A stretch of 64,000 nucleotides of DNA, from positions 1-64,000 of the forward strand of contig JAQXDZ010000046.1 in the NCBI GenBank assembly GCA_029251085.1. Direction: 5' to 3'. Positions 20,292 to 27,511 of this stretch are shown piece after piece. How positions within the stretch are numbered: position 1 is the first letter of the stretch; every line of letters begins with the position of its first letter. The position numbers and the translations under genes are program-made. A model generated the notes under the pieces. That model had not been told where the DNA came from. It ran no database searches and was given only the letters and a program-made list of their open reading frames with translations. Origin of the DNA: Mariniblastus sp. (GTDB lineage: Bacteria; Planctomycetota; Planctomycetia; Pirellulales; Pirellulaceae).

Positions 20292-22106
20292 ATGGCCAAA
20301 ATCAAAACCGAGAATATTCGAAACTTTTGCATCATCGCGCACATCGATCATGGCAAGAGTACCTTGGCTGACCGCATGCTCGAGCACACCGGTACGGTTC
20401 AGAAACGGGAAATGCAGGAACAGGTTCTCGATGATATGGAACTTGAACGGCAGAGAGGGATCACGATTAAGGCCCGTGCTGTTGCCATGCGAATTATGCA
20501 TGGGGGGAAGGAGTACGAACTAAATCTGATTGATACACCCGGACATGTTGATTTTCAGTATGAAGTGTCCCGCTCACTTAACTGTTGTGAGGGAGCTGTT
20601 TTGCTCGCCGATGCGTTTCAAGGAGTGGAAGCCCAGACAGTAGCGACCGGGTATGCCGCTATTGAACACGATCTCGATATCATTCCGGTCATCAACAAAA
20701 TTGACCTGCAATACCAGCGAGCCGATGAAGTTGCTCAGGAGATGGAGCAGACGCTGGGGATCGACGTGGATAGTGTGGTGCGGGTGAGTGCAAAATCCGG
20801 TATTAACATTGATCAATTGATTGACAGTATCGTCAAGAATATCCGTCCGCCTGAAGGCGACCGTGATGCGTTGTTGCAGGCGATGGTTTTTGATTCTCAC
20901 TACGATGAATTCCGAGGTGCAATCACCTACGTTCGCGTTATGAACGGAACGGTAAAAAAAGGCGATAAAGTTCAGTTCGTCCGTGCTGGCACGGAATATG
21001 AAGTGGTCGAATTGGGTCAATTCACTCCCAAGCAAACCCAATGCGAATCCTTGACGGTCGGCCAAGTTGGTTATTTAGTGTGTAACATTAAATCGCTTGA
21101 GGAAGTCAACATTGGTGACACCGTCTCTAACGCGGGGAAAATCCACGCCGAACCTCTGTCGGGCTATCAAGAGCCAAAGCGAATGGTTTATTGCGGTCTG
21201 TATCCTTCCGATGGCCAAGATTTTTCGGAACTCCGAGATGCGCTTGGAAAACTTGCGATCAACGACCCGAGCTTTGAATTTACTCCGGAGTCGAGTGAGG
21301 CATTGGGATTTGGTTTTCGTTGTGGTTTCCTGGGAATGCTTCATATGGAAGTGGTTCAACAAAGGCTGGAGCAAGAATCGGATGTTGATCTGGTTCAGAC
21401 CGCTCCCAACGTTACCTATCAGGTGCTGACCAAGCGAGGGGAAGTCATTCATATTCATCGTCCTCAGGAAGTTCCTGACCCGGGTGAAATTGAGGAGTTT
21501 CGTCAGCCAATTGTCCGAGTGAATTTGATTCAACCGCAGGAGTACGTGGGTGCGGTTATGAAACTGTGCCAAGAGCGACGTGGAATTCAACAAACTACTG
21601 AGTACCTTTCCGCAACTCGAATGATGCTGACTTACGATCTCCCGTTGGCCGAAGTCATTTATGACATGCACGATAAATTAAAAAGTATCACACGTGGTTA
21701 TGGGACAATGGATTACGATCTGACCGGTTACTTCCCGGCTGACCTCGTCCGCCTTGATATCATGGTAAACGGTAAAAAAGTTGACGCCTTGAGTGTGATT
21801 TGTCATCGGGCTGATGCGGATCGGCGGGGCCGCGTTGTTTGTAAAAAGTTAAAAGAGGAAATTAGTCGCCACATGTTCGAAGTCGCGGTTCAGGCTGCGA
21901 TTGGAACTCGGATTATTGCTCGGGAAACTGTGAAAGCCCTCCGCAAGAATGTTACGGCGAAATGTTACGGTGGTGATATTTCGCGGAAGCGTAAATTGTG
22001 GGCCAAGCAAAAAGCCGGTAAGAAGCGAATGAAGTCAATTGGCAGCGTCGATATTCCACAGAAGGCGTTTATGGCTATTCTGAATACGGGCGAAGAAAAG
22101 AAGTAA
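20292..22106 (+). CDS. lepA: Elongation factor 4 (back-translocase LepA)
   Basis: LepA is a translational GTPase that acts on stalled or mispositioned ribosomes. The 604-residue length is standard. Visible GTPase motifs are AHIDHGKSTLADR (G1), ERQRGITIKA (G2), DTPGHVDF (G3) and NKIDL (G4). The LepA-specific C-terminus contains KLKEEISRHMFEVAVQAAIG and the basic end DISRKRKLWAKQKAGKKRMK. Nothing unusual is seen. Confidence 0.98.
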   Translation: MAKIKTENIRNFCIIAHIDHGKSTLADRMLEHTGTVQKREMQEQVLDDMELERQRGITIKARAVAMRIMHGGKEYELNLIDTPGHVDFQYEVSRSLNCCEGAVLLADAFQGVEAQTVATGYAAIEHDLDIIPVINKIDLQYQRADEVAQEMEQTLGIDVDSVVRVSAKSGINIDQLIDSIVKNIRPPEGDRDALLQAMVFDSHYDEFRGAITYVRVMNGTVKKGDKVQFVRAGTEYEVVELGQFTPKQTQCESLTVGQVGYLVCNIKSLEEVNIGDTVSNAGKIHAEPLSGYQEPKRMVYCGLYPSDGQDFSELRDALGKLAINDPSFEFTPESSEALGFGFRCGFLGMLHMEVVQQRLEQESDVDLVQTAPNVTYQVLTKRGEVIHIHRPQEVPDPGEIEEFRQPIVRVNLIQPQEYVGAVMKLCQERRGIQQTTEYLSATRMMLTYDLPLAEVIYDMHDKLKSITRGYGTMDYDLTGYFPADLVRLDIMVNGKKVDALSVICHRADADRRGRVVCKKLKEEISRHMFEVAVQAAIGTRIIARETVKALRKNVTAKCYGGDISRKRKLWAKQKAGKKRMKSIGSVDIPQKAFMAILNTGEEKK

Positions 22107-22344
22107 TCCCGTTGTGGCCCGGCCCTTCATTCGGTCCGATTCCCCCTCAGATCCCGCTTGGTTTGGGGTGTAAAAGATTCTCGCTAAATGCGTTGAATTT
22201 GTTTGACGTTCGCTCTCCGCTGCTTAAAAATGAACGGCCAGTTCGGGAGTACCGCTCGATTGCCTGCAAATGGAAGTTTGCCGTGCAGATTTCATTCTGG
22301 CTTGGCTTTTCGAGAAGTGTTATTGGTTCTTTAGTTATTAGGAA

Positions 22345-23490
22345 ATGATTGTGCCAAATTTCAAATTGATTCGCGTTTGGAGTTTTCTACTCGCGTTAAC
22401 CTGCGTCCATCCTCTTATCGGCCAAGACGCTGACTATGAAATGCAAGGGGAATATGTTGGAACGATCTTATCCGGCGAACAGCGAATAAAATTTGGGCTC
22501 CAGTTAATTGCTTTGGGGGACGGCAAGTTTACAGGAGTTGGTTACCGGGGGGGATTGCCGGGTGACGGTTGGAACAAAAGTAATCCCAAACGCGTTGAGA
22601 ATGTCAAATCGGTTGACGGCGTATTGGCATTGGCCGCGTGGGACGCGACTATCCAAATCGCCAAGGGTGGCGGCACAGTCATTGCCGACGGTCAGACGAT
22701 TGGGAAATTAACAAAGCTCGAGCGAAGGAGTCCGACTCTCGGGAAAAAGCCCCCCCAAGGTGCCGTTGTGTTATTCGACGGGTCCTCAGTCGACGGTTGG
22801 GAGCACAAAGGTAAGCCTGCAAACATGACAGAGGATGGATTGCTGAAGCAGGGTGCCCAAAGTAAAAAAACATTTGGTGATCACAAACTACACATTGAGT
22901 TTCTGTTGCCATACATGCCCAAAGCCAGAGGGCAGGGCAGGGGGAACAGTGGACTGTATTTGCAAGGTCGATACGAAGTGCAGATGCTTGATTCGTTCGG
23001 GCTATCAGGTGAAAACAACGAGTGCGGCGGGATTTATTCGATTAAGAAACCTGATGAGAATATGTGTTTTCCACCAATGCAGTGGCAAACCTACGATGTT
23101 GAGTTTCATGCCGCGAGGTTCGCGGATGGCAAAAAGGTAGAAGACGCATGGATGACCGTGGCTCACAACGGCGTGGTGATTCATGAGAAGGTAAAGCTAC
23201 CTAAAAAGACAACAGCTGCGCCTAATAATGAAGGGCCTGAGCCCGGCTTTATCTACTTGCAGAATCATGGCAACGAAGTTCGTTACCGAAATATTTGGGT
23301 TGATAAAATGGATTCGGAAGATGCTGCGGAGTCAACCAAAACTGAAACGAAACAGGATTGCGTGCTTGAGGTAAGTCGTGAACAAGAGACGCGGCAATCC
23401 AATGAAACTTATAAGGCACAAATTGAGATGGATATGGATTACGTACTATACTTGCCAGCGGAATACGAAAAAAAAAAGAGTGGCCACTAG
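22345..23490 (+). CDS. DUF1080 protein; 5' part of a frameshifted DUF1080-esterase gene
   Basis: A signal peptide (about 1-26, FLLALTCVHPLIG) leads into a beta-rich region. A DUF1080 (3-keto-disaccharide hydrolase-like) domain follows at about 135-325, with VVLFDGSSVDGWEHKG, GQGRGNSGLYLQGRYEVQ and LQNHGNEVRYRNIWV. DUF1080 domains adopt a concanavalin-like sandwich and are abundant in planctomycete secreted proteins. The frame then continues through a linker into YVLYLPAEYEKKK, the first strand of an alpha/beta hydrolase, and stops at TAG 23488-23490 right after ten A residues. The remainder of that hydrolase lies in the -1 frame (next CDS). A shift on the A10 run would give a 562-residue two-domain enzyme. 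Confidence 0.88.
   Translation: MIVPNFKLIRVWSFLLALTCVHPLIGQDADYEMQGEYVGTILSGEQRIKFGLQLIALGDGKFTGVGYRGGLPGDGWNKSNPKRVENVKSVDGVLALAAWDATIQIAKGGGTVIADGQTIGKLTKLERRSPTLGKKPPQGAVVLFDGSSVDGWEHKGKPANMTEDGLLKQGAQSKKTFGDHKLHIEFLLPYMPKARGQGRGNSGLYLQGRYEVQMLDSFGLSGENNECGGIYSIKKPDENMCFPPMQWQTYDVEFHAARFADGKKVEDAWMTVAHNGVVIHEKVKLPKKTTAAPNNEGPEPGFIYLQNHGNEVRYRNIWVDKMDSEDAAESTKTETKQDCVLEVSREQETRQSNETYKAQIEMDMDYVLYLPAEYEKKKSGH
23468..23480 (+). other. A10 homopolymer, candidate -1 frameshift or slippage site
   Basis: In the upstream frame the run ends A-AAA-AAG (23472-23478), the same heptamer used for programmed -1 frameshifting in E. coli dnaX. A -1 slip gives AAA AAA GAG TGG and enters the esterase frame with no missing residues. 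RNA polymerase adding one A would give the same protein. A sequencing error or a real indel cannot be excluded. Confidence 0.6.
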
Positions 23491-24032
23491 TCGTTTTTCT
23501 GCATGGTGCAGGTGAGCGTGGTGATGACCTCGGAAAAGTAAAAGTCCACGGCCCACCTAAGTTAGTGGAGCAGGGGAGGGACTTTCCATTTATTCTCGTT
23601 TCGCCACAGTGCAAGCGTAATCGCTGGTGGGAGCCGATTTCTCTTTCGGCACTGATCGATGCGATAGAAGAGAAGTACAACGTCGATCCCAAACGGATTT
23701 ACCTGACCGGTTTGAGCATGGGTGGGTTTGGTACTTGGGATCTGGCGTCGTACTCGCCTGAGCGGTTCGCCGCGATTGCGCCGATTTGCGGCGGCGGAGA
23801 TGCGACGAAAACTGTTTACACGATTGGTAATAAAGTTCCAGCCTGGGTTTTTCATGGAGCCAAAGATTCGGTGGTGCCGTTAGTTCGGTCAACAGAATTA
23901 GTGGATGGTTTTAAAAAGCGAGGCGTAGATATTAAGTTCACGGTTTACCCGGAAGCGGGGCATGATTCGTGGTCGAAAACCTACGATAATCCCGAACTGT
24001 ATCAATGGTTGCTTTCCCACTCGATCGAGTAG
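23478..24032 (+). CDS. Alpha/beta hydrolase (esterase) domain, 3' part of the frameshifted gene
   Basis: The frame opens at the A10 run with EWPLVVFLHGAGERGDDLGK, carrying the oxyanion strand and HGAGERGDD motif of secreted phospholipase/carboxylesterase-type hydrolases. LTGLSMGGFGTWD supplies the GxSxG nucleophile, VFHGAKDSVVP the acid and PEAGHDSW the histidine. All catalytic parts are intact and no further frameshift or stop is present, so the domain looks under selection. A start at ATG 23565 would lose the core first strand and the oxyanion motif. Independent translation is therefore unlikely to give an active enzyme, which favours expression as a fusion with the DUF1080 part. Confidence 0.8.
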   Translation, partial: EWPLVVFLHGAGERGDDLGKVKVHGPPKLVEQGRDFPFILVSPQCKRNRWWEPISLSALIDAIEEKYNVDPKRIYLTGLSMGGFGTWDLASYSPERFAAIAPICGGGDATKTVYTIGNKVPAWVFHGAKDSVVPLVRSTELVDGFKKRGVDIKFTVYPEAGHDSWSKTYDNPELYQWLLSHSIE

Positions 24033-24176
24033 TCGGCAAATAGACTTATCTTTCAAATCGGTTCGTTGAGAGTGGCTGTCGTTTTCGGTCTTCGGCAGAG
24101 CAAGGCGGTGTTGCTGGCAAGGACCCGCCGGCGTGCAGTCATTGGTTTTAAGAGTTTCACTCAAGTAAGGCAGTTC

Positions 24177-24755
24177 ATGGTCGGGATGTCGAGGTTGGTC
24201 AGCTTTGTTTTCCCAAGTTTGGTTTGTGCCTTGATTTGCGCCTTGGTTGGATGCGGGAATGAAGCAACCACCTCTCAGGATTTATCGCAAGATTCCAGTC
24301 CGGTTGGCGACGATTTGGTGATTCGAGTTGCTCCAAAGCCTGTTGAGCTTTCTGAGCGAGATTGTGAAGTGATTCATTTTATTCTGTCAACGGAAACCGT
24401 TTCCAATGGTGGCAAGCCACTGTATCTCACGCCAACGAATCGGGAACAGTGGAATCGGGAGGGTGATTGGGTTTCGATGCCCTCACAGTTAGAACCCTGG
24501 CTTGCTCAACTGGCAGTGAAATATAGGTCGGCGACAGATGCCAAACTAGATAAGGGTTATGTTCGAGACAAAGCAACCAACGCACGCGGCACAATGGTGT
24601 GGATCATTATCAGGGAGTGGACGTCGGCCGACGAGGTAACGCTTGACTTTGGTCTGTGGGGTGGCCCATTGGACGCTTCGGGCAAAACGATTAGTTGTCT
24701 GAAAAAAGACGGCCAATGGCAGATAAAAGAGATCACCGACGTTTGGCTTAGTTAG
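24177..24755 (+). CDS. Lipoprotein of unknown function
   Basis: The 192-residue protein has a clear lipoprotein signal (VFPSLVCALICALVGC, lipobox LVGC). A Ser/Thr/Asp-rich linker follows (NEATTSQDLSQDSSPVGDD). The mature domain has an alternating pattern and an ending typical of a small alpha+beta domain (TVWI-like MVWIIIREW, VTLDFGLWGGPLDASGKT, KKDGQWQIKEITDVWLS). I do not recognise the family. I chose the ATG at 24177 because it sits directly before the signal and has AAGG upstream. It converges with the esterase gene, the stops being only a few bases apart. Confidence 0.75.
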   Translation: MVGMSRLVSFVFPSLVCALICALVGCGNEATTSQDLSQDSSPVGDDLVIRVAPKPVELSERDCEVIHFILSTETVSNGGKPLYLTPTNREQWNREGDWVSMPSQLEPWLAQLAVKYRSATDAKLDKGYVRDKATNARGTMVWIIIREWTSADEVTLDFGLWGGPLDASGKTISCLKKDGQWQIKEITDVWLS

Positions 24756-24758
24756 TTT

Positions 24759-26423
24759 TTAATTTTCCCTCTTTTGATATTCGGTGGCCATAAGTTGTCC
24801 CAAGGCGATAATCCCAAGTTCGTCCAAAACCAGTTGCTTTTCTTGTTTTGGGAGATCAAACGCGCGGATGTGAATCCAGTTTGGATCTGCTTCTGAAACT
24901 TTGGCAAGCTCGGCAGTGACGTCGATAGCGTTGACTTGTTCATGGTCTGTTGGGGGTTGTTGCGAAACAAACCATCGTAAATTGGGCTGCTTGAGATCGA
25001 TGCGGCTTTGTTTAATTAACGATTCAATCCGGTCGGGGGCATTTTTTCGGAATGGGCCAAACGACATATCATTTTCGCCGACGTGGTAAAAAATTCCTGC
25101 CAACTCAACGGGATGCCCCTTGGCTTTCAAGTCCGACATGGAATCCTCAATAAACTGGATGAATCGGGGGTACAAGTTTCGAGACTTTGCTTCGCTTCCT
25201 TCGGGAGTCCAGTCGACAATTTGAGATCCGCTATGGGTGAATTTTGCGATCGCGATATTTTCTTTGTTCTTTTTTAACGCCGCACCAAAACTCAATTCCG
25301 GCCCAAAGGTGTCGTAATATCCGGTTGGACCGAGCGATTCCCAATTATTGGATACTAAATAATCACCGCCCAACTGGTATCGAAATGGAATCTGTTTCTG
25401 ATTTCGTAATAGTTTTTTTAGTTTCGCATTGGTGGAAAGGTTTTGCGTAAAGGCTCGCTCGCCTTCCATGTTGCGGTGACCCGCGAGGACAAAGAGTTTG
25501 ACAGGTTCTTTTGCATTAAACGGGAGTTTTGAGAGCTGAGCTCGTTGTTTTGCTTTAACCCCGGTCGATTCAAGATAAGCATTGGCGTAATTAACACCGT
25601 GTTCTAATTGTCCGAGGGTTCCGTAGTGATAATGCAATCCTACTCCGCCACCAATTTCGACTCCGACGTGAGAGGTTGGAACGTACATGACGCTGGGGTC
25701 GTTCGCGGCAACCGATTTTTGACCTACGCTGATCGCGTACATGCGAGGTCGGAGATCCATTCCCCAAATGGTTTTGGTGCAGAGTTCGCCAACGAAAAAC
25801 TTCAGCTGAGGTGCTCCCAATTCATCCCGCCATTTTTGGATAAAGTTTTCCAGGTTCTCTCCATAATTTGCCATGTATTGTTCATTAAACATGTCGTTTT
25901 CGCCTTGATGCCACATGAAGCCTTCAAGTTGATATTTAATGTTTTGGCGATCTAGTTCGGCAAGTGATTCACGGACTAGCTCGATAGCAAGCGGGTACAT
26001 TTTAAAACCGCTTGGATCATCGGGGTTCCAGTCACCACCAAGATGAGTCCCGCCCGCGGCACACTTGATAATAGCAATTGGACCGTCTGAATTGTTCGTT
26101 ACTTTTCTGGCAAAACTTAATTCCGGACCGACGATGTTATTGACGGGACTTAAGGCTACCCAACCATTGGATTTCAATTTGTTTTCGCGCCCAATGCAGT
26201 AAGAAAATTTAACGTTTGGCTGTGGAGCGTTTAGCCCTGCAAATGGCGGAAACCTTTTAATATCAGAAACCTTTGAATCTGATCCGACCATGTTGGATTG
26301 ACCGGCAAAGATAAATACGCGAACTGGTTTCTGTTTGTCCGATTCATTTGCCGAGCAGGCCGTCGAAAAAGCGAGGATCGCGAAGGTTGCGATGGAAATG
26401 AATTGCATGATCTTCGAATTCAT
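24759..26423 (-). CDS. Tandem sialate O-acetylesterase-like SGNH protein
   Basis: After a signal peptide (possible lipid Cys at STAC), two copies of an SGNH/CE6-like esterase domain follow in 554 residues. The first has a complete active site: FIFAGQSNMVG with Ser43, the WHQGENDM block and His264 in VGLHYHYG. The second, from about residue 307, keeps the fold markers (VLAGHRNMEG, YHVGENDMSFG). It has Arg317 where the nucleophile should be and lacks the late His (VLDELGI instead of GLHY). It is thus probably non-catalytic, perhaps a substrate-binding or structural copy. The family removes acetyl groups from sugars. I chose the ATG at 26423, in front of the signal. Confidence 0.85.
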   Translation of the reverse strand: MNSKIMQFISIATFAILAFSTACSANESDKQKPVRVFIFAGQSNMVGSDSKVSDIKRFPPFAGLNAPQPNVKFSYCIGRENKLKSNGWVALSPVNNIVGPELSFARKVTNNSDGPIAIIKCAAGGTHLGGDWNPDDPSGFKMYPLAIELVRESLAELDRQNIKYQLEGFMWHQGENDMFNEQYMANYGENLENFIQKWRDELGAPQLKFFVGELCTKTIWGMDLRPRMYAISVGQKSVAANDPSVMYVPTSHVGVEIGGGVGLHYHYGTLGQLEHGVNYANAYLESTGVKAKQRAQLSKLPFNAKEPVKLFVLAGHRNMEGERAFTQNLSTNAKLKKLLRNQKQIPFRYQLGGDYLVSNNWESLGPTGYYDTFGPELSFGAALKKNKENIAIAKFTHSGSQIVDWTPEGSEAKSRNLYPRFIQFIEDSMSDLKAKGHPVELAGIFYHVGENDMSFGPFRKNAPDRIESLIKQSRIDLKQPNLRWFVSQQPPTDHEQVNAIDVTAELAKVSEADPNWIHIRAFDLPKQEKQLVLDELGIIALGQLMATEYQKREN

Positions 26424-26556
26424 TGGGATATGGCTCCAGGCGGTAGAGAGGAAAGCATTAAAGGCGGTGGCGTCAGGGAAGCGGAACGGGCGTTGCAGCA
26501 GTAGTCTTGCCGCACTGCACCGCTGGTTAGAAAAATGGCTGGTCAAGAAATTTCAC

Positions 26557-26588
26557 AAAAAAAGGGGGATAAGTAACTTACCCCCCTT
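26557..26588 (-). terminator. Rho-independent terminator of the TerB-like gene
   Basis: AAGGGGG (26562-26568) pairs with CCCCCTT (26582-26588). One mismatch separates this from the inner TAAG/CTTA stem with loop TAA. The A-run 26557-26563 becomes the U-tract on the minus strand. Confidence 0.8.
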
Positions 26589-26617
26589 CTCATGAAAGTT
26601 CGATCGTGGACGGGGGG

Positions 26618-27172
26618 TTAGGATCCCAGATCATCAATGACTTTTCTTTCGGCGTCTGAGACTTTATTGCCTAGTCCTAAAAAGCCGCCCGCCGCTTCCG
26701 CGACCTTTTCAGCGCGTCGCATCACGAGGGCTTTAAGTTGATTGAACGCCACCGGATCAATTGATTCGTTCAGGGCGGTCATGTAATCTTTCCAAGCTTC
26801 GGTAAGGGAAGCGTCGGGGCGATTGTCCAGCCATGCGGCGATCGATTGATAACTGGCCGAACCTTCCGCAACACCCGCTTCGTTGGCAGCCTTCAAGATT
26901 GCCTCTTTTTCGTTATCTTCCATTTTGTTGTCAGCCCAAGCGACGGCAACAAGCGGAATAAGTGCAACCGATGCCATTGACTCTGGAGTAATCCCACAGT
27001 TGAGCAGGCTGTCGAGAACTGCGGCGTCGTCGATGCCCGAAGCAAGGGTCATGGCTTCACGGGCTTCCGAAGCGGCCATTTCTTGTCTTAACTTCTGAAT
27101 CAAATCTTGATCCCGAGCATTGAAAAATACATCCTCAATCGCTTTACCGCGGTCGTTAAGCGAATCTGACAT
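26618..27172 (-). CDS. TerB-like helical protein
   Basis: This 184-residue all-helical protein has a centre (MASVALIPLVAVAWADNKMEDNEKEAILKAANEAGV) that resembles the TerB/DjlA-like domain: a hydrophobic helix, an acidic turn with DNKMEDNE, then another helix. TerB-type domains are linked to tellurite resistance and stress responses and may bind metal. No other ter genes are nearby. The C-terminus AEAAGGFLGLGNKVSDAERK is Gly/Ala-rich. I chose the ATG at 27172 because GGAGA is 7-8 bases upstream; the frame continues to 27358 without family-like sequence. Confidence 0.7.
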   Translation of the reverse strand: MSDSLNDRGKAIEDVFFNARDQDLIQKLRQEMAASEAREAMTLASGIDDAAVLDSLLNCGITPESMASVALIPLVAVAWADNKMEDNEKEAILKAANEAGVAEGSASYQSIAAWLDNRPDASLTEAWKDYMTALNESIDPVAFNQLKALVMRRAEKVAEAAGGFLGLGNKVSDAERKVIDDLGS

Positions 27173-27511
27173 TAAAATCTCCGAACTATGGCGGCGAGCC
27201 GCAATGGTTAAAGGGGTAAAAGATCGTCTATTGCGAATCAGCTTGGGCGAGAATTGCAGGTTTGCAGTTTTCGCCTCCTCTAATGCTACGCAACTCGATA
27301 TTTCGAGGAAAGGGGATGCAAATTGGCGAAATTCCATGTAATAAATCGTTTTATGCAATCATTCATCTAGAATCAGATGCGTTAATTGATAACAATCCCA
27401 ATCTGCCTAGTTGTCCCGTTTTTCGAAATCGGCACAGATTACGCCGTCGGGCGTTAGCTGGAATCAACTGGTACCCGACTTTTAAATAAAATGACCTATT
27501 GGGAATAATCG

